From the NCBI GenBank assembly GCA_035516035.1, contig DATJAS010000083.1, positions 1 through 53,789 of the forward strand: 53,789 nt of DNA, in the 5' to 3' direction. The stretch is from Fen-1273 sp035516035. GTDB taxonomy: Bacteria; Bacteroidota; Ignavibacteria; UBA10030; UBA6906. Numbering within the stretch: the stretch's first letter is position 1; every line of letters starts with the position of its first letter. This document shows positions 24,852-34,516 of this stretch, in pieces. The position numbers and the translations under genes were made by a program. The notes beneath the pieces were generated by a model. The model saw only the letters and a list, made by a program, of their open reading frames with translations, searched no databases and was not told the DNA's origin.

Positions 24852-25889
24852 ATGAAGAAAATCACAATCGAGGATGTCGCCAGGCGTGCGAGCGTGTCGA
24901 AGGGGACAGTCTCGGCGGTCATCAACGCGAAGAACATCGTCCGGCCGGAGACCAGAGACAGGGTCCTCAAGGTGATGAAGGAGCTCAACTTCCGCCCCCG
25001 GGGAGTTGCGCGAAACCTGAAGAATGACGCTCTGGACAAGAGCATCGGCGTGATCATCAAGGACCTGAACTACCCGTTTTACACGTCGATCGCCACCGGC
25101 GTCCGCGAGTACGCCAACAGCAAGGGCTACTCGGTGGTCGTGACAAGCTCCGAGAACGATCACGAGTCCGAAAAAAAGCTCACGCACCTCTTTTCAGACA
25201 AGGACATCAAGGGTACGATTATCGCTCCCATCGTCGAGGGGGCGGCGGAGATCGAGCACCTGTTCAAGCTCAAGATGCTCAACTACCCCTTTGTCCTCCT
25301 TGAGGCCGTCAAGGGGATCCAGGCCAATGTCGTGGCGATCGACAACCTCAGGGCTATCAAGCGGGCGGTGAAATACCTGATGGAAAGCGGACATACGCGC
25401 ATCGTCCATTTCGCCGGCCCCCCCCAGTCCTCACACACGCAGGAGCGGATCGAAGGGTTCCGCCATGCCTTCAGCGAAAGCACGCTCGTGTTCAATAAGA
25501 ACATGATCGTGCCCACGGGCTCCCACTACGACGAAAGCTACTCCCGTACCATCGATTATTTCAGGGAGAGGAAGCGTGAGGAATTTCCGACGGCCATCGT
25601 CTGTTTCAATGATCAGCAGGCTCTCGGCGTGATGATCGCGCTCCTGGAACTCGGCATCCGCGTCCCGGAGGACATATCAATTGTCGGCAATGACGATATC
25701 TACTACGCCAGGATCTACCCCGTACCCCTGACCACGATCCGGGCCCCGCAGCACGAAATCGGCAGAAAAGCGGCGGAAATCCTCATCCGGACGATAGAAT
25801 CCCCGGTCCCCCCTCCGCCGGAAAAAATAGTCCTGGAAACTGAATTCATCGTCAGGAAGTCAACGCGCATCCTGAAGCCGGCTGACTGA
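24852..25889 (+). CDS. LacI-family transcriptional regulator (345 aa)
   Basis: The N-terminal helix-turn-helix and hinge are classic (MKKITIEDVARRASVSKGTV, then VLKVMKELNFRPRGVARNL). A periplasmic-binding-protein-like effector domain follows (SIGVIIKDLNYPFYTSIATGV, FNDQQALGVMIALLELGIRVP and ISIVGNDDI). The first in-frame ATG (24813) lies on the operator itself and has no ribosome site, so ATG 24852 beginning MKKITIEDV is preferred. Downstream, half-sites of the same operator cover the xylA promoter. It therefore probably represses itself and the xylose genes; a xylose- or uronate-type inducer is inferred. A weak 5-bp hairpin CCGAC/GTCGG (25911-25925) follows the stop. Confidence 0.92.
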   Translation: MKKITIEDVARRASVSKGTVSAVINAKNIVRPETRDRVLKVMKELNFRPRGVARNLKNDALDKSIGVIIKDLNYPFYTSIATGVREYANSKGYSVVVTSSENDHESEKKLTHLFSDKDIKGTIIAPIVEGAAEIEHLFKLKMLNYPFVLLEAVKGIQANVVAIDNLRAIKRAVKYLMESGHTRIVHFAGPPQSSHTQERIEGFRHAFSESTLVFNKNMIVPTGSHYDESYSRTIDYFRERKREEFPTAIVCFNDQQALGVMIALLELGIRVPEDISIVGNDDIYYARIYPVPLTTIRAPQHEIGRKAAEILIRTIESPVPPPPEKIVLETEFIVRKSTRILKPAD

Positions 25890-25965
25890 TCCCTCTCCTC
25901 TCCCGCAGGCCGACCGGCTGTCGGGTATTTACCTGCTCGTCCTCTGAAAAATCCAAATATTCCTG

Positions 25966-25994
25966 TTGACATCTAGATGTAAAAGTTGTACAAT
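25966..25994 (+). promoter_or_regulatory. Sigma-70 promoter of the xylose operon
   Basis: TTGACA (25966-25971), exactly 17 nt, TACAAT (25989-25994). Predicted start about 26001, giving a leader of some 110 nt before xylA. The operator cluster at 25994-26032 begins at the last base of the -10 and covers the start point, which is the geometry expected of repression. Confidence 0.85.
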
Positions 25995-26032
25995 CAAATC
26001 GGTTCAATTTCAATTGAACTAATACGATTCAA
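25994..26032 (+). promoter_or_regulatory. Cluster of LacI-type operator half-sites at the xylA promoter
   Basis: TTCAA or TTGAA half-sites occur at 26003-26007, 26009-26013, 26014-26018 (the last two forming the perfect palindrome TTCAATTGAA) and 26028-26032. Two have the CGnTTCAA context seen in the regulator operator (26000-26007 and 26025-26032); CGGTTCAT follows at 26039. The other half of each site is degenerate. Confidence 0.55.
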
Positions 26033-26112
26033 TCCCCTCGGTTCATTTCTTTGACCTCTATCTCTTAGCAGGCAGTCTCTCGTATCTCCCTGGAGAACGT
26101 CGGAGCGAGATC

Positions 26113-27432
26113 ATGCTGAACAAGTTTTTCCCCGATGTAAAAGGCAAAATTCCCTTCGAAGGGAAGGACTCCAAGAATCCCCTTGCGTTCAGGTACTATG
26201 ACAGGAATCGCCGCATCAACGGGGCGACGATGGGGGATCATCTCCGCTTCTCCGTCGCGTACTGGCACACGCTGATGGGGACGGGCTCGGACATGTTCGG
26301 GGGCCCGTCCTTCGCCAGGCAGTGGCGGAACGCCGCAGATCCGATCGGCAGGGCGAAGGAGACGATGGAGGCGGCTTTCGAATTCATGCAGAAGCTCGGC
26401 GTCGACTTCTACTGCTTCCACGACAGGGACATCGCCCCGGAGGGGGGGACGTTCGCCGAGACGTGCAGAAACCTCGAGACGATGGTCGGGTACGCCGGGA
26501 CGCTCCAGAAGGAAACGGGCATCGCTCTCCTGTGGGGGACGGCCAACCTCTTCAGCAGTCCTGTGTACTCCCAGGGGGCGGGGACGAGCCCGAGCGCGCA
26601 CGTGATGGCGCTTGCGGCCGCGCAGGTGAAGAACGCCATCGACGCCACGCACCAGCTCGGCGGACAGAACTACGTCTTCTGGGGAGGGCGGGAAGGATAC
26701 GAGACGCTCCTCAACACCGACATGAAGCGCGAGCAGGAGCAGATGGCGCGTTTTCTGCACATGGCCGTGGACTACAAGAAGAAGACCGGCTTCACCGGCC
26801 AGTTCCTGATCGAACCGAAACCCGCGGAGCCCACGAAGCACCAATACGACTCGAGCGCGGCCGCCACGCTCTACTTCCTTGAGCATCACGGCCTCATAGA
26901 CGATTTTGCCCTCAACATCGAGGCCAACCACGCCACGCTGGCCGGGCACACGTTCGAGCACGAGCTGACCGTCGCCTCGGCTGCGGGCAAGCTCGGGAGC
27001 GTGGATGCCAACCGCGGCGACACGATGCTGGGATGGGATACGGACCAGTTCCCGACGAACCTCTACGACACCACGCTGGCGATGCTGGTCATACTCGGCC
27101 AGGGGGGACTCGGGCGCGGCGGCCTGAATTTCGATGCGAAAGTGCGGCGCTCGTCGACGGACCCGATCGATCTCTTCCACGCCCACATCGGCGGCATGGA
27201 CGCCTTCGCGCGCGGGCTGCTGATCGCCCAGCGGATCATCGACGACGGCGTCTTCGCGAAGTTCCTTGCCGGCCGTTACGGTTCGTTCGGCTCCGGCATC
27301 GGCGCCGACATGATGGCGGGACGGGCGGGACTGGCGGAGGCCGAGAAGTGGGTCCTTGCCGGTACACCGCCGGTCCTCCCGAGCGGGCGCCAGGAGATGC
27401 TCGAGAACATGTTGAATATGTATATCGCCTGA
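26113..27432 (+). CDS. xylA: Xylose isomerase (439 aa)
   Basis: Converts D-xylose to D-xylulose in the cytoplasm. Class II length (about 440). The proton-shuttle His/Asp pair is in DFYCFHDRDIAPEG. Metal ligands are in FLIEPKPAEPTKHQYD, NIEANHATLAGHTFEHEL and VDANRGD...GWDTDQFP. GGAG lies 7 nt before the ATG. It leads an operon with the GH3 enzyme and GPH symporter and is preceded by a consensus promoter overlapped by LacI-type half-sites, so it should be induced by xylan products. Xylulokinase is not in this window. Confidence 0.98.
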   Translation: MLNKFFPDVKGKIPFEGKDSKNPLAFRYYDRNRRINGATMGDHLRFSVAYWHTLMGTGSDMFGGPSFARQWRNAADPIGRAKETMEAAFEFMQKLGVDFYCFHDRDIAPEGGTFAETCRNLETMVGYAGTLQKETGIALLWGTANLFSSPVYSQGAGTSPSAHVMALAAAQVKNAIDATHQLGGQNYVFWGGREGYETLLNTDMKREQEQMARFLHMAVDYKKKTGFTGQFLIEPKPAEPTKHQYDSSAAATLYFLEHHGLIDDFALNIEANHATLAGHTFEHELTVASAAGKLGSVDANRGDTMLGWDTDQFPTNLYDTTLAMLVILGQGGLGRGGLNFDAKVRRSSTDPIDLFHAHIGGMDAFARGLLIAQRIIDDGVFAKFLAGRYGSFGSGIGADMMAGRAGLAEAEKWVLAGTPPVLPSGRQEMLENMLNMYIA

Positions 27433-27492
27433 GACTGCGCACCTTCCCGCCCGATCAACCTCCGGGTGGGGCATTCTGTCACAGGACAGACC

Positions 27493-29811
27493 ATGAGCGA
27501 AAAGCTCGCAGCGGAAAAGGTCTCACAACGCGACGCAACGGCAGCCTACAGGAACGGGGCGCTGCCTGTCGACCAGCGTGTCGCCGATCTCCTCGCGCGC
27601 ATGACGGTTCCGGAGAAGGTCGCCCAGATGCTCTGTATCTGGGGGGAAAAGAAGAGCGCGCTCTTCACCGCGGACGGCGCGCTCGACGTCCCGCTCCTCG
27701 GACGCCGGTTCGCCCACGGGATCGGCCAGATCGCCCGGCTCAGCGACACCGGCGGAGGCAAATCCCCCCGTGAGATGGCCGCGCTCGCCAACGCCATACA
27801 GAAGTACCTTGTCGAGGAGACCCGCCTGGGGATCCCGGCAATCTTCCACGAGGAGTGCCTCCACGGCCTGGCCGCGCCGGAGGCCACCAGCTACCCGCAG
27901 CCGATCGGGCTCGCTTCGACGTTTGACACTCACCTGGTCGAAGACATCTACGCGGCGATCGCCGAGGAAACGCGCGCCCGCGGCGCGCACCAGGCGCTCA
28001 CCCCCGTCGTGGACGTGGCGCGCGAGCCCCGCTGGGGACGCGTGGAAGAGACGTTCGGCGAAGACCCCTACCTGGTTGCAGAGATGGGGATTGCCGCCGT
28101 CCGGGGGTTCCAGGGGGACGGCTCGTTCCGCGACAAGAAACGGATCATCGCCACGCTCAAGCACTTTGCCGCGCACGGTCAGCCGGAATCGGGAACGAAC
28201 TGTGCGCCCGTGAACGTCTCTGAACGGCTCCTGCGCGACACGTTCCTCTACACGTTCCGCGAGGTGATCGCCAGGGCCGGCGCGCGGAGCGTCATGGCCT
28301 CCTACAACGAGATCGACGGCGTCCCGTCGCACGCCAACCGGTGGCTCCTGAGAGACGTTCTCCGTGCGGAGTGGGGATTCCGGGGGACCGTGGTGTCGGA
28401 CTACTACGCCATCACCGAGCTCCACCGCAGGGACGACGTGCTGAGCCACTTCCTCGCGGCCGACAAGGCGGAAGCCGCGCTGCTCGCGCTCCGGGCGGGT
28501 GTGAACATCGAGCTTCCGGACCCGGATTGCTACCCGTTCCTCGAGCGACTCGTGGAAGAAGGGCGGGCCGCGGAGGAGGAGGTGGATGGGCTGGTGGGCC
28601 CGCTCCTGGCGCAGAAGTTCCAGCTCGGGCTCTTCGAAGATCCTTACGTTGATCCGGGGGCGTTTGATTTTGAAAAGTCGCTCGCCGCCGGAAGGGAGCG
28701 CGCCCTGCGCGCCGCGCTCGAGACGATCACGCTGCTGAAAAACGACGATGCGATACTGCCGATCCGCCCCGGGCGATTCCGGACCATTGCCGTCATCGGA
28801 CCGAACGCGGACCGGCCGCTCCTGGGGGGCTACAGCGGGACGCCCCGGCACAACGTCACCGTCCTCGAGGGGATACGTGCCCGTGCGGGGAAAGAGGTCA
28901 CGGTCCTCTACAGCGAGGGATGCAAGATTACGGTCGGCGGTTCGTGGAACGAAGACGCGGTCACGCTCCCCGACCCGTCGGCGGATAGGGCGATGATCGC
29001 CAAGGCCGCGGCCACGGCGGAGCGCGCGGATTGCGTGATACTCGCGCTGGGGGACAACGAGCAGACGTCGCGGGAAGCATGGAGCAAGGCGCACCTCGGC
29101 GACAGGGCCTCGCTCGACCTCTTCGGCGCGCAGAACGACCTCGTCAGGGCGGTCGCCGCCGCCGGGAAGCCGATCGTCGTCCTCCTCTTCGCCGGCCGTC
29201 CCCACACGCTTGCGGAGGTCAGGACGCGGGCTTCATCGATCCTGGCGTGCTGGTACCTGGGACAGGAGACCGGCACGGCGGTCGCGTCTGTCCTCTGGGG
29301 CGACAGCGCCCCCGGGGGGAAGCTCCCGATGTCCTTCCCCCGTTCAGCGGGACACGTCCCCTGTTACTACAACTACAAGCCCTCCGCCCGCAGGGGGTAC
29401 CTCTTCGACGACGTGACGCCGCTCTACCCGTTCGGATTCGGCCTGAGCTACACCACGTTCGCGTTCCGCAACCTGCGCCTCGAGCGGAGCGTGATCCGCC
29501 GTGACGAGACGACGCGCGTGACGGTGGACGTCGCGAACACCGGTCCGCGCGCGGGAGACGAGGTGGTCCAGATGTACGTCCGCGACATGATCAGCTCCGT
29601 GACGCGCCCCGTGAAGGAGCTCCGCGGGTTCCAGCGCCTCTCGCTTGCGCCCGGGGAGTCGAAGACCGTGACATTCCGCCTCGGGCCCGAACACCTGGGG
29701 TTCACGACGATCGACAGGACATGGGCGGTCGAGGCGGGCGAATTCGACATCATGGTGGGTGGCTCCTCGCGCGATGAGGATCTCACCCGCGTCACACTCC
29801 GCGTGGAATGA
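27493..29811 (+). CDS. Cytoplasmic GH3 beta-glycosidase, probable beta-xylosidase (772 aa)
   Basis: GH3 (beta/alpha)8 domain with GRVEETFGEDPYLVAEMG, KHFAAHG and the nucleophile D303 in GTVVSDYYAITEL. The alpha/beta sandwich comes next (about 400-640). A fibronectin-III-like C-terminal domain carries VDVANTGPRAGDEVVQMYV. No signal peptide, so it should act on imported xylo-oligosaccharides; beta-glucosidase activity cannot be excluded. Start chosen at ATG 27493; an upstream in-frame GTG (27466) has no ribosome site. Its stop lies one base before the symporter ATG. Confidence 0.9.
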   Translation: MSEKLAAEKVSQRDATAAYRNGALPVDQRVADLLARMTVPEKVAQMLCIWGEKKSALFTADGALDVPLLGRRFAHGIGQIARLSDTGGGKSPREMAALANAIQKYLVEETRLGIPAIFHEECLHGLAAPEATSYPQPIGLASTFDTHLVEDIYAAIAEETRARGAHQALTPVVDVAREPRWGRVEETFGEDPYLVAEMGIAAVRGFQGDGSFRDKKRIIATLKHFAAHGQPESGTNCAPVNVSERLLRDTFLYTFREVIARAGARSVMASYNEIDGVPSHANRWLLRDVLRAEWGFRGTVVSDYYAITELHRRDDVLSHFLAADKAEAALLALRAGVNIELPDPDCYPFLERLVEEGRAAEEEVDGLVGPLLAQKFQLGLFEDPYVDPGAFDFEKSLAAGRERALRAALETITLLKNDDAILPIRPGRFRTIAVIGPNADRPLLGGYSGTPRHNVTVLEGIRARAGKEVTVLYSEGCKITVGGSWNEDAVTLPDPSADRAMIAKAAATAERADCVILALGDNEQTSREAWSKAHLGDRASLDLFGAQNDLVRAVAAAGKPIVVLLFAGRPHTLAEVRTRASSILACWYLGQETGTAVASVLWGDSAPGGKLPMSFPRSAGHVPCYYNYKPSARRGYLFDDVTPLYPFGFGLSYTTFAFRNLRLERSVIRRDETTRVTVDVANTGPRAGDEVVQMYVRDMISSVTRPVKELRGFQRLSLAPGESKTVTFRLGPEHLGFTTIDRTWAVEAGEFDIMVGGSSRDEDLTRVTLRVE

Positions 29812-29812
29812 C

Positions 29813-31336
29813 ATGGAATCTACGGCACCGGCCGGCCGGACGAAGCTCTCGGTAGCGGAGAAGATCGGCTACAGCTGCGGCGACGGGGCGGCCAATTTCG
29901 TCTTCATGACGATGATCCTGTTCCAGCTCACCTTCTACACCGACACGCTGGGGCTCGCCGCGGGCGTCGCCGGAACGCTTCTCCTGGTGGGGAGGTTCTG
30001 GGACGCGTTTTTCGATCCGATGATGGGGACGATTGCCGATCGCACGAACACCCGCTGGGGGAAATTCCGTCCCTGGGTGCTCTGGACGGCCATCCCCTGG
30101 GGCGTCATGATGGTGCTGGCGTACACCGTGCCCGACTTTTCGGCGCCGTGGAAGATCGCGTACGCCTGCCTGACGAACGTCGCGCTGATGACGCTCTACT
30201 CGGCGAACAACACGCCCTACTCCGCGATGACGGCGGTCATGACGGGCGACGTGAACGAACGGACCTCCCTCTCGTCGTACAGGTTCGTCTCGGCCATGAT
30301 CGCGCAGCTCATCGTAGGTGGGTTCACGCTCCCGCTCGTGGCCAAGTTCGGCGGCACCGACAGCGCGCGCGGATGGCAGATGACGATGGGACTCTGGGCG
30401 ATCGTGTGCGTCGTGCTCTTCGTGATCACGTTTGCCACCGCGCGCGAGAGGATCCGGCCCGATCCGAAGCAGACGACCTCCCCCCGGGAGGATTTCGGCA
30501 ATCTCCTGAAGAACGGGCCCTGGATCGCGATGTTCATCCTCACGCTCGCCCACTTTATCGTGCTGGCGATGCGCGGGGGAACGGTCTATTATTACTTCCA
30601 GTACTACGTCGACCATGACCGGCTGTACGATTTCCTGCAGGACCTGGGGCTGGCCGGGAGCGCCGGGACGGGTGGGGGAAGCCTCTGGCACTCCATGCTC
30701 GACACGTTCGGACTCATCGTCGACGCCGGCAGGACGAATGTCGGGAGCGTCGGCTTCAGCCTGCTCAACATGTCGAGCCAGTTCGTGACCGTGATCGGCG
30801 TCGCGTTCTCGACCGCACTGTCGATCCGGTTCGGAAAGAAGGCGGTCGCGCTGACCGGCTTTGCGCTGACGTCGGTCTTCATGGCGGGTTTCATCCTGCT
30901 CCCCCCGGGGGCGATCTGGGCGACGTTCGTGATGGACTGGCTCCGGGCGCTCACCTATGCGCCGACCATCCCGCTCATCTGGGCGATATTTGCGGACGTG
31001 GTCGACTACGCAGAGTGGAAGTTCCACCGCCGGACGACGGGGGTGATCTACGCGACGATCCTCTTCGCACTGAAGACCGGGTTGAGCCTCGGCGGATTCC
31101 TCGCCGGGTGGCTCCTGTCGTTCTACGGGTACGTGGCAAACGCGGTGCAGACGCCGGAGGCGCTCACCGGGATACGGATGACCATCAGCGTCTATCCCAC
31201 GCTCTTTTTCGTCGTCGTCATCGTGTGCCTGCTCTCGTACCGGATCTCCAAGACGCTGAATCTCCAGATACAGGATGAGCTGGCGGAACGGCGGAAGCTG
31301 TTCGCCCCCGAGACGCCCCTGCCGGGAACGGCATGA
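29813..31336 (+). CDS. GPH-family sugar:cation symporter, XynP/MelB-like (507 aa)
   Basis: Inner-membrane symporter with about 12 segments. The GPH start KLSVAEKIGYSCGDGAANFV and the loop FFDPMMGTIADRTNTRWGKFRPW are diagnostic. FADVVDYAEWKFHRRTTGV marks the second half. Next to xylA and a cytoplasmic GH3 enzyme, xylose or xylo-oligosaccharide import is likely. A soluble-looking insert (about residues 268-310, LQDLGLAGSAGTGGGSLWHS) lies between membrane segments and is longer than in MelB. It starts two bases after the GH3 stop, implying coupling. Confidence 0.92.
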   Translation: MESTAPAGRTKLSVAEKIGYSCGDGAANFVFMTMILFQLTFYTDTLGLAAGVAGTLLLVGRFWDAFFDPMMGTIADRTNTRWGKFRPWVLWTAIPWGVMMVLAYTVPDFSAPWKIAYACLTNVALMTLYSANNTPYSAMTAVMTGDVNERTSLSSYRFVSAMIAQLIVGGFTLPLVAKFGGTDSARGWQMTMGLWAIVCVVLFVITFATARERIRPDPKQTTSPREDFGNLLKNGPWIAMFILTLAHFIVLAMRGGTVYYYFQYYVDHDRLYDFLQDLGLAGSAGTGGGSLWHSMLDTFGLIVDAGRTNVGSVGFSLLNMSSQFVTVIGVAFSTALSIRFGKKAVALTGFALTSVFMAGFILLPPGAIWATFVMDWLRALTYAPTIPLIWAIFADVVDYAEWKFHRRTTGVIYATILFALKTGLSLGGFLAGWLLSFYGYVANAVQTPEALTGIRMTISVYPTLFFVVVIVCLLSYRISKTLNLQIQDELAERRKLFAPETPLPGTA

Positions 31337-31432
31337 CGGGGGATCGCAAGGGGCACGGATTGAAATCAACGCAGCGGCGGCGCGGCACGTGAGCGGGGGC
31401 CACACATCGGTATACGTGAATCGGAGGACATC

Positions 31433-34400
31433 ATGTCTCTCGGTCGATTGAACAGAGTTGTTCCGGGCGCGACCCTGGCGCTCCTTGTCGTGCTTGTCCA
31501 GGCGGTCTGGGCGCAGGGGCCTGTGACGCTCAGGGGGAAGGTGACGGACAGGACCACGAAAGAGGGCCTCCCCGGCGCCAACATCGTGGTCAAGGGGACA
31601 AGCGTCGGGGCATCGACGGATCTGACGGGGGCCTACGTCATCCGCAACGTCCCGGCGGGCCAGCAGACGCTCGTGGTATCCTACGTCGGCTACAAGTCCG
31701 TCACGACCGGCGTCCTCGTCCCGGAAAGCGGGAGCGTGACGCAGGATTTCGCGCTCGTGGCGACGACCGTCCAGGGGGAGGAGATCGTCGTTACCGCGCA
31801 GGCGCAGGGGCAGCTTGAGGCGATCAACCAGCAGCTCTCCTCCGACAAGATCGTCAACGTCGTTTCGGAGGCGAAGATCCAGGAACTTCCCGACTTCAAC
31901 GCCGCGCAGGCGATTGCGCGCCTTCCGGGCGTCTCGACGATCCAGAGCTCGGGGGAAGCGAGCAAGGTCGCGATCCGGGGGATCGCCCCGCAGTACAACG
32001 AAGTCGCCGTGAGCGGCATTACGCTCGCGGCCACCGGGAGCACGCAGATCGGCGCGGCCTCCCAGGGGGGGACATCCGGCGCGATCAATACCGACAGGAG
32101 CGTCGACCTGACGATGATCACACCGTACATGATCAAGACGGTGGAGGTCTACAAGTCGCTCACGCCCGACATGGACGCCAACGCCATCGGCGGGTATGTG
32201 AACATGGAGCTCCGGGAGGCGCCCGAGGGGTTCAAGACCGACGTCCTTGCCCAGGGGGGATACACGGCCAAGAGCGGCAAGTACGGCAACTACCGGTTCA
32301 TGGGGGCCGCGAGCGACCGGTTCTTCGACGACGACTTCGGCATCTACGTGCTGGCCAACGCCGAGAGCTATGACCGGAACGCGGACAACATGAGCGCCGT
32401 GTACACGCCGCAGAGCGCCACCGTCCAGCCCGACGGGTTCAGGCCCGTCATCGTCACGAACGTGACGCTCGACCGCCACCTGGAGACCAGGGAACGCCTC
32501 GGCGGGAACCTGATCATGGACTACCGGCTCCCGGCGGGCATCCTCAAGTCCATCAACGTCTTCAGCAGGCTCAACTCCGACGCGCAGGACTACTCGACGA
32601 TCATGGATTACCAGTTCCACAACCTCGATTTCCGGTACACCTCGGGCGACACCAAGACCGACATGGCGGTCAACACGCTCGAATACAGCAACGACTTCGG
32701 GTTCATGACCGCGGAGGTGAAGGCGGCCAACACCTACTCGCGGAGCTACGTTCCCGCATCCCCGCAGTTTGATTTCACGCAGACGGGTGGCATCCCGGGC
32801 ACGACGCAGGTGAACGCGATCCCGCAGGACCTTGTGCCCGCGGTGAGTTACCTGGGCGCGAACAAGATCTACCTGACGAACATCAGCCTCTTCAGCGCCG
32901 CCTACAAGGAGGACGACGAGGTGCTGAAGGGGGATTTCAAGATCCCGTTCGACGTCCAGTCGGTCACCTCGGGCGTGATCAAGGTCGGGGGCGTGTGGCG
33001 GTATAACCTCCACACAAACGACCAGGGGACTCCGTATGCAGGGATACACCCCGGTTCGCCCATCACGAATGCGATGGTGAACCTGCTCACGGCAAACTAC
33101 GGCTGGCGGCTCGACAGCGCGGCGCAGGCGTTTCCGGGGACGAACTTCACGTCGTCGGATGGGAGCATCACCAACTCATTCCTGAACAACAGCTTCGGGA
33201 GCATGCTCTGGGCGAACAATCCTGACGCGCTGAAGGGCGCGGCAACCCTTCTCTCGCAAACCCCCTCGATCAACGCGGTCAACTCGAGCGGCTCCAATGC
33301 CGGCGGATGGTTCGACAGCCCGTACCAGCGCCTGCCGAACAAGTACCGGTTCGTCGAGAGGTTCGACGCCGCCTATGCGATGTCCACGCTGAACTTCGGC
33401 GAGGACATCTCGGTCGTGGGCGGCGTGCGCTGGGAGCAGGACAAGGGCTACTTCGATGCGTTCAACCTGGCCGACGGCCGCGACGCGACACACCAGGCCA
33501 TCGACACCGTCTTCGCCCATCCCATCAATCGGTACGTCCTCCCCATGGTCCAGGGGAAATGGAATTTCCTTCCCTGGGCGGACATCCGCTACTCGTACAC
33601 GCAGACGCTGGCGCGGCCGGATTACAGCGAGCTTTCCCCCCACTTCAACATGGACTACACACAGTTCAACGTCTGGGCGGGGAACCCGCGGCTGGTCCCG
33701 GCGCACGCGTACAATCACGACGTGTTCCTGACGCTGCACAGCAACGAGCTGGGCCTCCTCTCGATCGGGGGGTTCTACAAGGAGGTGGACGACTTCACGT
33801 ACTACACGCAGTACAAGCTGCATCCCACCGCAACGGCGGGACTCGATTCCATCGCGTCGTACGGCATACATACTGGAAACGGGAATCTCGTGTATCCCAA
33901 GGACGGCGCGATCCTCAACACGTACGTGAACGCCACCGCGCCGGCGTTCCTGAGGGGCGTCGAAGTGGACTTCCAGACACGGCTCTGGTATCTCCCCGGG
34001 TTCCTGGACGGGATCGTGCTGGGCGTCAACTACTCGCACATCTCGTCGAGCGCGACCTACCCGTGGCGGAACGACACCTCGATCGTCGTCCCCCCCCGCT
34101 CGGTCAAGGTCGTGACGCTCAACCGCACGCGGTCCGGGCGGTTGATCGACCAGCCCGACGACATCATGAACGCGTATTTCGGTTACGACTACGAGGGGTT
34201 CTCGGGGAGGCTCTCGTTCCTGTTCCAGGGGAATTCGGTCAGTTACATCGGTCCGTTCGCGGAGCAGGACGGCTTCTCCAAGAACTATTTCCGGATCGAC
34301 GCGTCGATCCGGCAGAAGCTCCCGTGGCCGGGACTCTCGCTCTTCCTTGACGCCAACAACCTGAACTCGGAGATCAACCAGTCGGCCCAGGCCTCGATCA

Positions 34401-34465
34401 ACGGCTTCACGTCACAGCAGAACTACGGCCTGACGGCCAGCATCGGCGTCAGGTATACGATGTGA
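31433..34465 (+). CDS. TonB-dependent outer-membrane receptor (1010 aa)
   Basis: Signal peptide to about residue 27 (ending VQAVWAQG). A carboxypeptidase-regulatory-like domain follows (about 30-110, GKVTDRTTKEGLPGANIVVKG...VSYVGYKSV). The plug starts with EEIVVTAQ and includes LPDFNAAQAIARLPGVSTIQ and VEVYKSLTPDMDANAIGGYVNM. The barrel ends in the usual aromatic strand NYGLTASIGVRYTM. It resembles the TIGR01782-type receptors of Gram-negative sugar utilisation more than SusC: no SusD gene is adjacent. Expected to take up xylan oligomers with TonB energy. Ribosome site GGAGG precedes the ATG. Confidence 0.93.
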   Translation: MSLGRLNRVVPGATLALLVVLVQAVWAQGPVTLRGKVTDRTTKEGLPGANIVVKGTSVGASTDLTGAYVIRNVPAGQQTLVVSYVGYKSVTTGVLVPESGSVTQDFALVATTVQGEEIVVTAQAQGQLEAINQQLSSDKIVNVVSEAKIQELPDFNAAQAIARLPGVSTIQSSGEASKVAIRGIAPQYNEVAVSGITLAATGSTQIGAASQGGTSGAINTDRSVDLTMITPYMIKTVEVYKSLTPDMDANAIGGYVNMELREAPEGFKTDVLAQGGYTAKSGKYGNYRFMGAASDRFFDDDFGIYVLANAESYDRNADNMSAVYTPQSATVQPDGFRPVIVTNVTLDRHLETRERLGGNLIMDYRLPAGILKSINVFSRLNSDAQDYSTIMDYQFHNLDFRYTSGDTKTDMAVNTLEYSNDFGFMTAEVKAANTYSRSYVPASPQFDFTQTGGIPGTTQVNAIPQDLVPAVSYLGANKIYLTNISLFSAAYKEDDEVLKGDFKIPFDVQSVTSGVIKVGGVWRYNLHTNDQGTPYAGIHPGSPITNAMVNLLTANYGWRLDSAAQAFPGTNFTSSDGSITNSFLNNSFGSMLWANNPDALKGAATLLSQTPSINAVNSSGSNAGGWFDSPYQRLPNKYRFVERFDAAYAMSTLNFGEDISVVGGVRWEQDKGYFDAFNLADGRDATHQAIDTVFAHPINRYVLPMVQGKWNFLPWADIRYSYTQTLARPDYSELSPHFNMDYTQFNVWAGNPRLVPAHAYNHDVFLTLHSNELGLLSIGGFYKEVDDFTYYTQYKLHPTATAGLDSIASYGIHTGNGNLVYPKDGAILNTYVNATAPAFLRGVEVDFQTRLWYLPGFLDGIVLGVNYSHISSSATYPWRNDTSIVVPPRSVKVVTLNRTRSGRLIDQPDDIMNAYFGYDYEGFSGRLSFLFQGNSVSYIGPFAEQDGFSKNYFRIDASIRQKLPWPGLSLFLDANNLNSEINQSAQASINGFTSQQNYGLTASIGVRYTM

Positions 34466-34516
34466 TCAGACGTCCTTGATGTCGTGCACATAACACCACA
34501 ACAGAGGAGGTGTACC

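Noticed and set aside
31360..31370. TTGAAATCAAC before the TonB receptor as a LacI operator
   Set aside because: Only one half-site matches and the central CG is missing; it was not counted as an operator.
29792..33049. A 1085-codon open frame on the - strand
   Set aside because: It lies opposite the GPH symporter and TonB receptor genes, which have clear family motifs. Its translation is low-complexity and Arg/His/Asp-rich, as expected for antisense frames in GC-rich DNA.
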